NCBI RefSeq assembly: GCF_019966595.1
Contig: NZ_JAINFJ010000008.1
Span: 124,001-188,000 of the forward strand
From: Oricola indica
GTDB taxonomy: Bacteria > Pseudomonadota > Alphaproteobacteria > Rhizobiales > Rhizobiaceae
Direction of reading: 5' to 3'
DNA length: 64,000 bases
Shown here: piece after piece, positions 42,983 to 50,118 of the stretch
How the letters are laid out: each line of letters starts with the position of its first letter
Numbering within the stretch: position 1 is the first letter of the stretch
The notes under the pieces: generated by a model
Told to the model about the DNA's origin: nothing
What the model saw: only the letters and a program-made list of their open reading frames with translations
The model's database searches: none
Position numbers and translations under genes: made by a program

Positions 42983-43495
42983 ATGAAACGATTTCTCCTC
43001 ATTCTTCGCGCCCTGATGCTGGGCGCAATGCTTGTTGCAGCGCCAGCGGCAATTGTTCACGCGCAGGGTGCGGCGACCGGTTCGCCGATGCTGCTGCCTG
43101 TCGACGACACGCCGCTGACGGTGGAACGTGACGGCAAGGTGATAGCCACTTTCGATATCGAGGTGGCCGACAGCCCGACGGAACGGTCGCGCGGACTGAT
43201 GTTCCGCGATGTTTTCCCCGATGACCGCGCCATGCTGTTCGTCTTCGAAAAGACACGCCCCGTGGCTTTCTGGATGCAAAATACGCCGCGGCCTCTGGAC
43301 ATGCTGTTTATCCTGCCTGACGGCGAATTGAGTTCGATCGCGGCGGACACGACGCCGTTTTCGGTCGAGGGCGTTCCGTCGAAGGAAGCGGTGCGCTATG
43401 TTCTTGAAATCAATGCCGGGTTGAGCGAGCGGTACGGCCTGAAACCAGGAGATCTGTTCGTGCATCCGACAATTTCGGCTGGTGGACGACAGTAA
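42983..43495 (+). CDS. exported DUF192-family protein
   Basis: A 170-residue protein with a signal peptide (FLLILRALMLGAMLVAAPAA, cleavage after VHA). The DUF192 domain shows FDIEVADSPTERSRGLMFRD near residues 57-76, MLFVFEKTRPVAFWMQNTPR near 85-104 and LEINAGLSERYGLKPGD near 142. The family is widespread and its biochemical role is unknown. It is the last host gene before the prophage; its stop lies 58 nt before the tRNA-Pro fragment. Confidence 0.85.
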   Translation: MKRFLLILRALMLGAMLVAAPAAIVHAQGAATGSPMLLPVDDTPLTVERDGKVIATFDIEVADSPTERSRGLMFRDVFPDDRAMLFVFEKTRPVAFWMQNTPRPLDMLFILPDGELSSIAADTTPFSVEGVPSKEAVRYVLEINAGLSERYGLKPGDLFVHPTISAGGRQ

Positions 43496-43553
43496 TGGTT
43501 GCCGTCGCCGGTTGGCCGTTGTATGCGACGGTTTCCGCCGAAACGCGGTGTGT

Positions 43554-43602
<49 letters not shown>

Positions 43603-43623
<21 letters not shown>

Positions 43624-44745
43624 GATCAATAGCTTGGCGGCTTTGGCGTCGGAATTCGTGGTGTTTTCCATGGCGTTTTCCGCATAATGGCGCGCGTGGG
43701 CGGCCTCCAGACCGGCTCGCAGATCCTTCTTTGTCAGGTGCGCATAGCGCATCGTCGTGGCGATCTCCTCGTGGCCGAGCAGGTCGCGGACCATGCGCAG
43801 GTCGCCGGTGGCGCGGGCTACGCGGCTGGCGGCGGTGTGGCGCATGTCGTGAAAGCGGAAATTCTCGACGCCGGAATCCTCGCGGGCGCGCCGCCACTCC
43901 GTCTTCAACCCGTCATAGGTGACCGGATAGCGCCGGCCGCGCACGCGACGCTCGCCTCCGATGTCGCGCGTCTTCTCGGCGACGAAGGTAAAGACGGCGG
44001 TCGGATGGTGGTCCTTCGCTGCCCAGAGCAGCTCGAAGATCGGCCGCGTCATCGGCAGCGTGCGCGCCTTGTCACCCTTGCCGGTGACGGTGAACTCCTT
44101 GTTGAAGAAATCGACGTCCTTCCAGATCAGCCCGACGATCTCGGCCATGCGGCAGCCGGTCAGGAAGGCGAAGTCGATGACATGGCGATAGTCTGGCCGG
44201 ACGGCGGCGCGCAGTTTCTGCTCCTCCTCGGCCGTTGCCTCGCGCACATGCTCGCGTTTCACCGGCAAGGTATGGCGCTTCCATTCAATACGCTGCACCT
44301 TCTGTTCCCAGACCTCGTCGGCCCGGCGCAGGATGCCGCGCAACGGTTCGATGACCTGGAGGTTCACGGTCTTGTTCGCGACTTGATCGGATCTTCGTTT
44401 GGCGACCAGCTCGGCGACGCGGCGGTTGCCGATTGAAGCGATGGGCGTTGCGCCGCCGATCTCGCGCGTCAGCCATGCCAGCGCGCGTTCGGTGTCCTGC
44501 ACATTGCGGTGAAACTGTCCGACCTCGGACCAGTAGAGCGCGACGGCCTGGCGAAAGGTTAGCGGCTTCTTGCGGTCGGCTTCTTCGGATTTGAGCTTTT
44601 CGCGGAGCCGCTTTTCGAATTTCTCGGCTTCCCGGCGATCTGTCTGTCCAGTCGAGCCAGAAAATCGACGACCTTTGGATCGAAAGTCATAGATGTACTC
44701 CGGCTCGCGCGTTCCGTCGGCTCTTTTCGGTCGGTAGACGGACAT
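43603..44745 (-). CDS. tyrosine-type site-specific integrase
   Basis: A 380-residue phage integrase with a good ribosome site (GGAGGAGCG). The catalytic set is complete: Arg189 in LTGCRMAEI, a lysine in TGKGDKARTLP near 213, His289 and Arg292 in HDMRH, His315 in LGHEEI and the nucleophile Tyr324 in MRYAHL. The core-binding SAM-like domain spans about 60-160. It catalyses insertion and, with an excisionase, removal of the prophage at the adjacent tRNA-Pro site. The gene points toward attL and ends inside the junction terminator. It is last in the leftward operon. Confidence 0.95.
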
Positions 44746-44906
44746 CCGCTTCGCTCCTCCATGAACACGGCCAGCGCCTCCGGCCGATAGCGGCGCGTCA
44801 CGCGCTCGCCCGCGCCGACATTAACGAACGGAATAGGCAGCTCGCGCAAGTGCTTCGGCGTGATGCCGAGTTCCCGCGCGGCTTCGGAGGGTGTGAGGAG
44901 GGGCAT
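44559..44906 (-). CDS. excisionase/helix-turn-helix protein overlapping int
   Basis: A 115-residue protein. Residues 1-50 (LLTPSEAARELGITPKHLREL, then RYRPEALAVFMEE) form a winged helix of the MerR/excisionase type, as expected for Xis. Its position directly upstream of int fits. The reading frame continues 187 nt into the integrase gene in another frame as a basic serine/lysine-rich tail, unusually long for a phage overlap. The domain part is convincing; the tail could be real or a product of a late stop codon. Confidence 0.65.
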   Translation of the reverse strand: MPLLTPSEAARELGITPKHLRELPIPFVNVGAGERVTRRYRPEALAVFMEERSGCPSTDRKEPTERASRSTSMTFDPKVVDFLARLDRQIAGKPRNSKSGSAKSSNPKKPTARSR

Positions 44907-44908
44907 TG

Positions 44909-44974
44909 CTAGTGGCCTCCGACTTTAAGCGCCTCGCCATCCGGCTTGGTGTGTTCAGCCACGATCTTCTCCAT
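44909..44974 (-). CDS. possible 21-residue peptide
   Basis: A very short frame, MEKIVAEHTKPDGEALKVGG plus one residue, lying between the 34-residue membrane protein and the excisionase-like gene. It overlaps the former by 20 nt and ends 3 nt before the latter. The only support is tight packing; coding status is doubtful. Confidence 0.3.
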   Translation of the reverse strand: MEKIVAEHTKPDGEALKVGGH

Positions 44975-45059
44975 CCTCGTTCGGCGGGATCGCGCGGAAA
45001 AAGGCATAGGCCACGAAGGCGGCGAGGAAGGCGGGGAGGGCGAGCGGCCAGAGGTTCAT
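44955..45059 (-). CDS. 34-residue single-helix membrane protein
   Basis: Starts MNLWPLALPAFLAAFVAYAF, a single hydrophobic helix followed by a short charged tail ending EDGEDRG. Its ATG overlaps the stop of the upstream gene (ATGA), the same coupling used throughout this operon, which supports translation despite its size. Function unknown; it would sit in the inner membrane during lysogeny or early induction. Confidence 0.55.
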   Translation of the reverse strand: MNLWPLALPAFLAAFVAYAFFRAIPPNEDGEDRG

Positions 45060-45520
45060 CGGCTGTTGCTCCCAAGGCGCTGGGAAGTCCCGTCCAGCAC
45101 CTCCAGAACCTCCGCGAACGAGACGCAAATGTCGGTCGCCAGGAGGGCCATCAATTCCGGCTCTTCACCGTCGCGTGTCAGGATGATGCATCGCTTCCCC
45201 TGACCGCAGAACCATCCGGCCTCGAGGTGGGCGCTCCGGCCGCAAGGCAGGACCAGGAGGCAAGTGTCGGCCCACTGCATTCCCCGCAGGTCGCTCATGA
45301 ACCCGCGCGCGGCGATCGGATCGGATGTCAGCAGATCGCGATAGCGGGCTGCGCTCCACGCCTGCCAGTCCGGGTCAATCTCGGACCATGCAAAGCCGGG
45401 AACGCCGTTCGGCGGGTTTCGGAAGTCATAGACCTCATGGCCGTTTTCCCGCAGTCCAGCGACAATTCCGGGCTGGTGGGTGTTACGCCAAGATGATGCG
45501 ACGTATATGCGAGAACTCAT
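45056..45520 (-). CDS. nucleoside 2-deoxyribosyltransferase-like protein
   Basis: A 154-residue protein starting MSSRIYVASSWRN with GGAGG 8 nt upstream. RIYVASSWRNTHQPGIVAGL, GHEVYDFRNP, EIDPDWQAW and LLVLPCGRSAHLEAGW fit the Rossmann-like nucleoside 2-deoxyribosyltransferase clan (PF15891-type). The Glu in HLEAGW is at the position of the family's nucleophile. Such proteins cleave or transfer the base of (deoxy)nucleosides or nucleotides. In prophages they are usually annotated as hypothetical. It is coupled by 4-nt overlaps on both sides. Confidence 0.65.
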   Translation of the reverse strand: MSSRIYVASSWRNTHQPGIVAGLRENGHEVYDFRNPPNGVPGFAWSEIDPDWQAWSAARYRDLLTSDPIAARGFMSDLRGMQWADTCLLVLPCGRSAHLEAGWFCGQGKRCIILTRDGEEPELMALLATDICVSFAEVLEVLDGTSQRLGSNSR

Positions 45521-45936
45521 CGTGTGAACCTCCATGATGGACACTTTTCGCGGGCGGCGCGCGTAGGCGCGCAGGTACATTCCTCGAGCGCTCGGCAGAT
45601 GCCGTCCTCGTCGGTCACTGGCCGCCACTGGTTGGCGAGATCCTGCAGGGCCGCTCCGGCGGTGGCGACCTGGTCGGCGATGTCGCCCCGGAAGCCGCCA
45701 TCCGGCCCGCGCCGCGAATGCAGCGCCGCCGTGACCAGCTCGCAATAGAGGAGACCGCCCTCGAAGCCGGTGGCGGCGCAGGTTCTGGTCAGCGCCAGGC
45801 AGTCGCGGGCGACCAGATAGAGCGGCATCTTCAGCAGCATGTCGGCCCGCTCGCCATGGCATGAGGCGTCGGCGAATTCCTCGAGGATGGGCAGGTTAGC
45901 GTCGCTCGCTGGCGGGAGTCCCGGCACGTCACTCAT
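45517..45936 (-). CDS. phage protein, function unknown (139 residues)
   Basis: Starts MSDVPGLPPASDANLPI. It is mostly helical, with seven cysteines (including CHGERAD, CLALTRTC, CRALEECTC), and is rich in alanine. I do not recognise a domain. Start and stop overlap the neighbouring genes by 8 and 4 nt, which supports coding. Part of the leftward operon driven from the operator region near 46.77 kb. Confidence 0.6.
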   Translation of the reverse strand: MSDVPGLPPASDANLPILEEFADASCHGERADMLLKMPLYLVARDCLALTRTCAATGFEGGLLYCELVTAALHSRRGPDGGFRGDIADQVATAGAALQDLANQWRPVTDEDGICRALEECTCAPTRAAREKCPSWRFTR

Positions 45937-46138
45937 AGTCTTCGAGCGCCTCGCGCAGTTCGGCGACGCTGAGGTCGCCGTCGATATTTTCCAGAAAGCC
46001 GAGCAGGTGCTTGCGTTGGGCGAGAATGGCGGAGCGCTCCGGTGTGGCGCGCTGGCCGAAGGCGCTCGATTTGCGCGGCAACGGCGCGCTTGACTCCAGT
46101 GCCTCCCAAATCTGTTCGAAGTCGGCCAGCGTCGCCAT
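45929..46138 (-). CDS. phage protein, function unknown (69 residues)
   Basis: Starts MATLADFEQIWEALESSAPL; the ATG overlaps the upstream stop (TGATG), which fixes the start. Predicted helical and acidic at the C-terminus (VAELREALEDYE). No recognisable domain. Tightly packed in the leftward operon. Confidence 0.55.
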   Translation of the reverse strand: MATLADFEQIWEALESSAPLPRKSSAFGQRATPERSAILAQRKHLLGFLENIDGDLSVAELREALEDYE

Positions 46139-46353
46139 CAGCCGCACACTCCTATGACGCAGCCCTCGTGCATCAGGCCGAGCGCGAAGCCGGCAACGCC
46201 GGCGGCGGCCATGGCGGCAAAGACCAGCACGGCTTCCAGCCCGACGCGGGGCGGCGGGAAGTCATCGGCCCCGAACTGGATATCCAGTTCCCGTTCAACT
46301 TCGGCGCTGGGCGGGCGGGTGTCTCGAACAGCGTCGAGAAGGGAGGAGCTCAT
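46138..46353 (-). CDS. small membrane protein of the leftward operon (71 residues)
   Basis: Starts MSSSLLDAVRDTRPPSAEVE. A charged N-terminal half is followed by one hydrophobic helix (LEAVLVFAAMAAAGVAGFAL, about residues 40-59) and a short cysteine-containing end (EGCVIGVCG). Overlaps its neighbours by one and four nt. Function unknown. Confidence 0.55.
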   Translation of the reverse strand: MSSSLLDAVRDTRPPSAEVERELDIQFGADDFPPPRVGLEAVLVFAAMAAAGVAGFALGLMHEGCVIGVCG

Positions 46354-46652
46354 GATGCTGCCCCGCCCTTAAGCGGCGAGCCGCTGGCGGGGGCCCCGTC
46401 CACCCTCCGGATGGCGCGTTTGCGAGCATCCGCCGCCGCGGCGGGACCGTGGGTCTCGATCTCGGCGTCGGAGAAGTTGTGCAGACGCAGCATGTCCGGG
46501 TCGCATGGCTGCCCGGCGAAGCCGATCTCGAGCATGACGTCGGTCATGCGGGCGCGCACCGACTGCCGGTTGCGGTTCGCATTGTCCTGGCACGGCCGGC
46601 CGATGATGGCCGGCGCGCGTGCCTCGCGGATGGTCTCGCGGAAGCGGATCAT
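46350..46652 (-). CDS. first gene of the leftward prophage operon, function unknown
   Basis: A 100-residue protein starting MIRFRETIREARAPA; AGAGGA lies 8 nt upstream, better than the ATGs at 46670 or 46775. The protein is polar with a conserved-looking middle (MTDVMLEIGFAGQPCDPDML) and a glycine/alanine tail. No domain is recognised. The putative leftward promoter with its operator is about 110 nt upstream, so this is the first gene expressed when the repressor is lost. Confidence 0.55.
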   Translation of the reverse strand: MIRFRETIREARAPAIIGRPCQDNANRNRQSVRARMTDVMLEIGFAGQPCDPDMLRLHNFSDAEIETHGPAAAADARKRAIRRVDGAPASGSPLKGGAAS

Positions 46653-46759
46653 GAAGCTATCCTCTCGCATGTTGGCGGTTGCCTTCTTTCGCTGGAGGCG
46701 GCCGGAGCTACACGAAACGAACTGCACCGGCCCGGCTTGGGTGGTAGGGGCGGGAATGG

Positions 46760-46788
46760 ACGATAATGCGTACATATGTACGCGTCAA
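46760..46788 (-). promoter_or_regulatory. leftward prophage promoter with operator A in the spacer
   Basis: On the minus strand TTGACG (-35, 46783-46788), a 17-bp spacer and TATCGT (-10, 46760-46765). The spacer contains operator A, GCGTACATATGTACGC (46768-46783), a perfect 16-bp palindrome. Repressor binding there would block the promoter for the int/xis operon. Confidence 0.6.
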
Positions 46789-46796
46789 GCGTGCAT

Positions 46797-46812
46797 GCGT
46801 ACGAATGTACGC
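46797..46812. promoter_or_regulatory. operator B
   Basis: GCGTACGAATGTACGC, a near-perfect copy of the repeated 16-bp palindrome, centred 29 bp from operator A (46768-46783). It lies ahead of the rightward lipoprotein gene and may control it as well as the leftward promoter. Confidence 0.6.
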
Positions 46813-46870
46813 TTGCTCGGATAGAGACATTTCGCGACCATGACGCGAAATGGCGAGGGGGATTGGTTGT

Positions 46871-47260
46871 ATGGCGGGGAACGGGGCGAGGCTTTCGCTT
46901 TTATTGGTATGCGCGTTTGGCGGGCTGGCGGTGGCGGCCTGTGCGAAGAATCCGGATGCGATCGCGCCGACGCCGGCGCCGGTCAATGCGTTTGCCGGGT
47001 TGGACTGCGACCAGCTGAATTCGCAGCTGCTCAACACCAATACGGTGCTGAACAATCTGATGGTCGATCAACGGCAGGCGGTAACCGGAGATGCGGTTGG
47101 CGTCTTTTTGATCGGGGTGCCGATGTCCAGCCTCACGGGCGGCGACAAGGAAGGGCTGATTGCCCAGAGAAAGGGCGAGAAGCAGGCGCTGGAGGCGCGG
47201 ATCCGCGAGCAACAATGCAATTCGCCGCTGATGCCCGATCAGGCGGCCAGCGAATCGTGA
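46871..47260 (+). CDS. small prophage lipoprotein
   Basis: About 129 residues starting MAGNGARLSLLLVCAFGG; an ATG at 46850 is also in frame. The signal peptide ends in a lipobox (AVAAC), followed by KNPDAIAPTPAPVNAFAGLD, then a helical region and VGVFLIGVPMSSLTGG near 86, a segment I associate with conserved small lipoproteins of unknown function in alphaproteobacteria. It is encoded against the leftward operon, right beside operators A and B. Surface lipoproteins of temperate phages can block superinfection; whether this one does is unknown. Confidence 0.7.
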   Translation: MAGNGARLSLLLVCAFGGLAVAACAKNPDAIAPTPAPVNAFAGLDCDQLNSQLLNTNTVLNNLMVDQRQAVTGDAVGVFLIGVPMSSLTGGDKEGLIAQRKGEKQALEARIREQQCNSPLMPDQAASES

Positions 47261-47303
47261 TGTAGGGCGCCGATTATAGACCCTTGTCTTTTTCTGCGCG
47301 TGT

Positions 47304-48461
47304 TCAGTTGAACTTGGCGTCGAGCAAAATCGTCGAAATCACGCGCTTGTAGCGCTCGTCGTCCAGGTCGATCGGCTTCACCAGGTCGATATGGCCGAAC
47401 GTCGCGAATTTTTCGTTGTAGGCGCCGCAGCCCGCGACAGCGCTTTCTACTGCCACAACCTTGTCCAGAACGCTGGCGAAGCAGAATTTCCACATAGCTG
47501 ATTGGCCGGCATCGGCGACCAGCCACAAGGTCTGGAGATCTCGAATGTAAGTGGAGGTCGGTGACATATCCGAGGTCAGTTCGTCGCCGAGACCGAGGAG
47601 TCGCGGATAGCTCGCGAGCGGTGTACCCGCAAACGGACTTCCCAGCGAAACGATGCCGCGAAGAGGTAATTTGTTCTCACCGAGCTGGTTGTAGATGAAA
47701 GTCTGCCGGGCGATCAGGCCACCCATGCTGTGCGCGACGAAGTAGATTTTCTCGTATTGATTGATCGCGAGGTCGCGCAGGAGGAGGTTTCGGAGGGCGG
47801 TCGCGATATCCGGAACTCGCAGATTTCTGCGCACCATCAGTGTCGGATAGTGTAAGAGATAGGTGCTATAGGTCTGCATCAGCGGGTCGGCTTGCACGAG
47901 CGTCGGAAATTGTTCGAATGTGGACTGGTCGCCGGTCCATCCGTGAATAAAGACGATAAGCTTGTCCCGTTTGTTTTCGGCGTTCTCCTGCATTGTCTGA
48001 GCCTGGTCGGGACTGAGCGCAAGATCGTCGTCAAAGGCGAGTTCACCCCAGCGCAATTCGCGAAGAGCCTGCTTTTCCGGATTATCAGGTCCAGCCTTGA
48101 AGTCATTCTCCCGAACTTCGATTGGGGCTAGTCCGATCTCAGGCGGCAAAGGCCGGGCGTATTCGAGGTAGTAGAAGAATAAGATGACGAGTATAGCAAG
48201 TGCGGCGATCGTAATCGCGATGCCTCGAATTATTCGAAACCAGCGCGTAAGTGGCGCGGTACCCAATTGCGGAATATGTGAACCGTTACGGTGGAGCTCC
48301 GCCTGAATCCTCAGCCTGCGCTGCACGAACGTCACAATGGCCAGGGCGGCAAGGAGAACGACCGGCCAGGCCACGAAATACATTGCCACGGCCTGTGACT
48401 GGAAAGCGCCAGTATTGCCAGAATACTGAATGCTAACCAGGGTGTCCCAAAAATCTTCCAT
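47304..48461 (-). CDS. membrane-anchored alpha/beta hydrolase, prophage cargo
   Basis: A 385-residue protein. Two N-terminal helices (AVAMYFVAWPVVLLAALAIV near 24-43 and IAITIAALAILVILFFYYL near 79-97) anchor it. The hydrolase domain has KLIVFIHGWTGDQSTFEQFP near 167, nucleophile elbow FVAHSMGGLIARQTF near 242 and RGIVSLGSPFAGTPLASYP near 268; this resembles lipase-like or PGAP1-like hydrolases. DLVKPIDL near the end supplies a possible acid/histidine region (FGHIDLVKP). Codon and base use look more AT-rich than in neighbouring genes. It lies between the two operator clusters and is not needed for phage growth on known models, so it is probably lysogenic cargo. Confidence 0.75.
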   Translation of the reverse strand: MEDFWDTLVSIQYSGNTGAFQSQAVAMYFVAWPVVLLAALAIVTFVQRRLRIQAELHRNGSHIPQLGTAPLTRWFRIIRGIAITIAALAILVILFFYYLEYARPLPPEIGLAPIEVRENDFKAGPDNPEKQALRELRWGELAFDDDLALSPDQAQTMQENAENKRDKLIVFIHGWTGDQSTFEQFPTLVQADPLMQTYSTYLLHYPTLMVRRNLRVPDIATALRNLLLRDLAINQYEKIYFVAHSMGGLIARQTFIYNQLGENKLPLRGIVSLGSPFAGTPLASYPRLLGLGDELTSDMSPTSTYIRDLQTLWLVADAGQSAMWKFCFASVLDKVVAVESAVAGCGAYNEKFATFGHIDLVKPIDLDDERYKRVISTILLDAKFN

Positions 48462-48570
48462 TGGCCGAACTCCCCCGTCGCCGCCCAGATAAGAATAGCA
48501 GTGGGCGTACGCGTCTCAAAGTATCAGAGTTTGCAGTGTCAGTATTTCGGCCGAATTTATTGCTCGGTCG

Positions 48571-49260
48571 CTAGACCCCGGCGACCTCGTTCGACGTCAG
48601 GACGCGGTGCATAGCCGTAATCTGGTCTCGCGGGAACTTGACCTCTTCCGGTGGATTGTATTGCACCGTCACGAGGTGGGTGTCCGTTAGCCGTTCGAAG
48701 CGCTTGATCGAGACCACGGTTCCGCCGTCCCGCGCTTCCTGAATGATGACATGGTCGCCCTGGCGGATTGGCTTGTGCGGATGCACGAAGACATAGTCGC
48801 CGGCGGTGTAGCGGGGTTCCATGGACGATCCGGTGACGATGACGGCGTAGGCGTCGCGCACGCGCGCTAGTACCTCGGGCGAGGGGACTTCCTCGATCGC
48901 GTCGTTCGTCATGGTCAGCATGCCGGTCACTGACCCGGCCGCTAGTCCGTAAACAGGTAGATAACGTGAAGGCGCATGTGGCACCGGCGGCTGTGGTGAG
49001 ACGGGTGCGGGAATGGCTTCCGAAGCAGGTGTGGACGCTGTTTCGGGACCTTCGCCATTTATCAGATAAGTCACCGTCGTTTTCAGTACCGGTGCAAGTT
49101 TTGCCAGTTCGCGGATATTGGCGCCGCCGCCAGTTTTCTCCCTATTGAAAACTGATTGCAGATAGCCGCGGCTGAGGCCGGCGGCGAGCGAGGCCTCGTT
49201 CGGAACCATGTTTACGGCCTTGAGCCGTTTTCGGAGGCGGTCGTGCATCGTCTCAGTCAT
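48571..49260 (-). CDS. prophage repressor, XRE helix-turn-helix plus S24 peptidase domain
   Basis: A 229-residue CI/LexA-like repressor. The N-terminal helix-turn-helix spans about residues 18-60 (NEASLAAGLSRGYLQSVFNR). A proline-rich hinge (75-98) precedes the self-cleavage site Ala108-Gly109 in YGLAAGSV. The serine-lysine dyad is Ser146 in TGSSMEPR and Lys186 in VVSIKRF. Such proteins keep the lysogenic state and self-cleave on RecA activation. Its ATG lies 3 nt from operator C with no Shine-Dalgarno, suggesting a leaderless transcript and autoregulation. Confidence 0.93.
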   Translation of the reverse strand: MTETMHDRLRKRLKAVNMVPNEASLAAGLSRGYLQSVFNREKTGGGANIRELAKLAPVLKTTVTYLINGEGPETASTPASEAIPAPVSPQPPVPHAPSRYLPVYGLAAGSVTGMLTMTNDAIEEVPSPEVLARVRDAYAVIVTGSSMEPRYTAGDYVFVHPHKPIRQGDHVIIQEARDGGTVVSIKRFERLTDTHLVTVQYNPPEEVKFPRDQITAMHRVLTSNEVAGV

Positions 49261-49263
49261 GGC

Positions 49264-49279
49264 GCGTATTATTGTACGC
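49264..49279. promoter_or_regulatory. operator C, over the repressor promoter
   Basis: GCGTATTATTGTACGC, a copy of the 16-bp palindrome with one substituted arm base. On the minus strand it contains TACAAT, a good -10 box placed so that transcription would begin within a few bases of the repressor ATG at 49260. Confidence 0.55.
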
Positions 49280-49297
49280 GCAGCGGTGCAGGCGTTA

Positions 49298-49313
49298 GCG
49301 TATGTTTGTAGCT
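49298..49313. promoter_or_regulatory. operator D, degenerate copy
   Basis: GCGTATGTTTGTAGCT keeps the left arm GCGTA and GTA of the right arm. It is spaced between operators C and E, giving three sites in 72 bp, like the three-site operator regions of lambdoid phages. Confidence 0.4.
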
Positions 49314-49341
49314 TGACATGCGTACAAACGTACGCAAATGT
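49313..49341 (+). promoter_or_regulatory. rightward prophage promoter with operator E in the spacer
   Basis: TTGACA (49313-49318) is a perfect -35 box; the -10 position after 17 bp (49336-49341) is weak. Operator E, GCGTACAAACGTACGC (49320-49335), fills the spacer with perfect 6-bp arms. The layout mirrors the leftward promoter at 46760-46788. The Cro-like ATG at 49350 lies close to the expected start point. Confidence 0.6.
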
Positions 49342-49349
49342 GCGCAGCC

Positions 49350-49598
49350 ATGAGCCAAACCGACCACCTCATTGCTGTCTGCGATCAATTCTGCGCTGCT
49401 GCGCCGATCAGCCGCTCGCGGCTGTCTACAGTGCTTTTCAGCCGCGGAACGCGCCTCGACGAGATTGCCGATGGCGGTGACATTGGATCGCGGCTGCTGG
49501 ATCGAAAACTGCAATGGCTGTCCGAAAACTGGCCGGCCAATGCCGTCTGGCCGGCAGGTATCACACGCCCCACTCCGAAAATTGAGGCCGCCGAATGA
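49350..49598 (+). CDS. Cro-like small regulatory protein
   Basis: An 82-residue protein starting MSQTDHLIAVCDQFCAAAPI. The segment PISRSRLSTVLFSRGTRLDE (near 19-38) looks like a ribbon-helix or helix-turn-helix DNA-binding unit, followed by WLSENWPANAVWPAGI, a pattern I associate with the first gene right of the repressor in alphaproteobacterial prophages. By position it would be the Cro equivalent. No Shine-Dalgarno is visible. It overlaps the next gene by 4 nt. Confidence 0.65.
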   Translation: MSQTDHLIAVCDQFCAAAPISRSRLSTVLFSRGTRLDEIADGGDIGSRLLDRKLQWLSENWPANAVWPAGITRPTPKIEAAE

Positions 49599-49855
49599 CT
49601 GGTCGGCCTTTTGCCAGGATCGCCTTTGGCGGTCTCGTCGCGGAATTTCCCGACGAGACGTCCTGTGTGGTTTCTGTCGGACCGGAAGCGGCGTGGCTGT
49701 TGCCGATCGTTGCCTCTTATCACGGCTTCTCGATTGACGACATGGTGTCGCGTCTGATCGCCAAGGAGGCACAACGCATTGGCCTCCCTGCGATGGAGCG
49801 CCAACGTCAGATTCTCGAGTTTGAAACGGCGGTCCACAACGGGGAGGGCCGCTGA
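49595..49855 (+). CDS. early phage protein, function unknown (86 residues)
   Basis: Starts MTGRPFARIAFGGLVAEFPD, coupled to the Cro-like gene by an ATGA overlap. No recognised domain; the C-terminal half is helical (MVSRLIAKEAQRIGLPAMER). It is the last gene before the strong hairpin terminator at 49999-50043. Confidence 0.6.
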   Translation: MTGRPFARIAFGGLVAEFPDETSCVVSVGPEAAWLLPIVASYHGFSIDDMVSRLIAKEAQRIGLPAMERQRQILEFETAVHNGEGR

Positions 49856-49998
49856 ATGGTTTCAGCCATATCTCACCGCTTCGTTCCGAGTCGTTCATTG
49901 CGTGGCCTCCGTCATGGGGTCGTGAGCATTCACCGGATTGCGCGTCGCATCTCCTCCCGCGGCGCGCGATACGCGACACATGGGACCAGTGTCGCGCT

Positions 49999-50043
49999 GG
50001 CCGGCGGACCTTCCTCTCCATCGCTGGTCCGCCGGCCGTTTTG
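49999..50043 (+). terminator. strong rho-independent-type terminator in the early right operon
   Basis: GGCCGGCGGACC (49999-50010) pairs perfectly over 12 bp with GGTCCGCCGGCC (50026-50037), followed by GTTTTG. The loop is 15 nt. In lambdoid phages such a site between cro and the replication genes (tR1) is overcome by antitermination. The surrounding 263-nt gap 49856-50118 shows no other convincing feature. Confidence 0.65.
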
Positions 50044-50118
50044 TCCTGGCGCAGCTTTGCACGTTCCGGCCTGCGCAAGCACGGCAATAGATTCCGGAAA
50101 ACTTGCGGCGGAGCCAGC

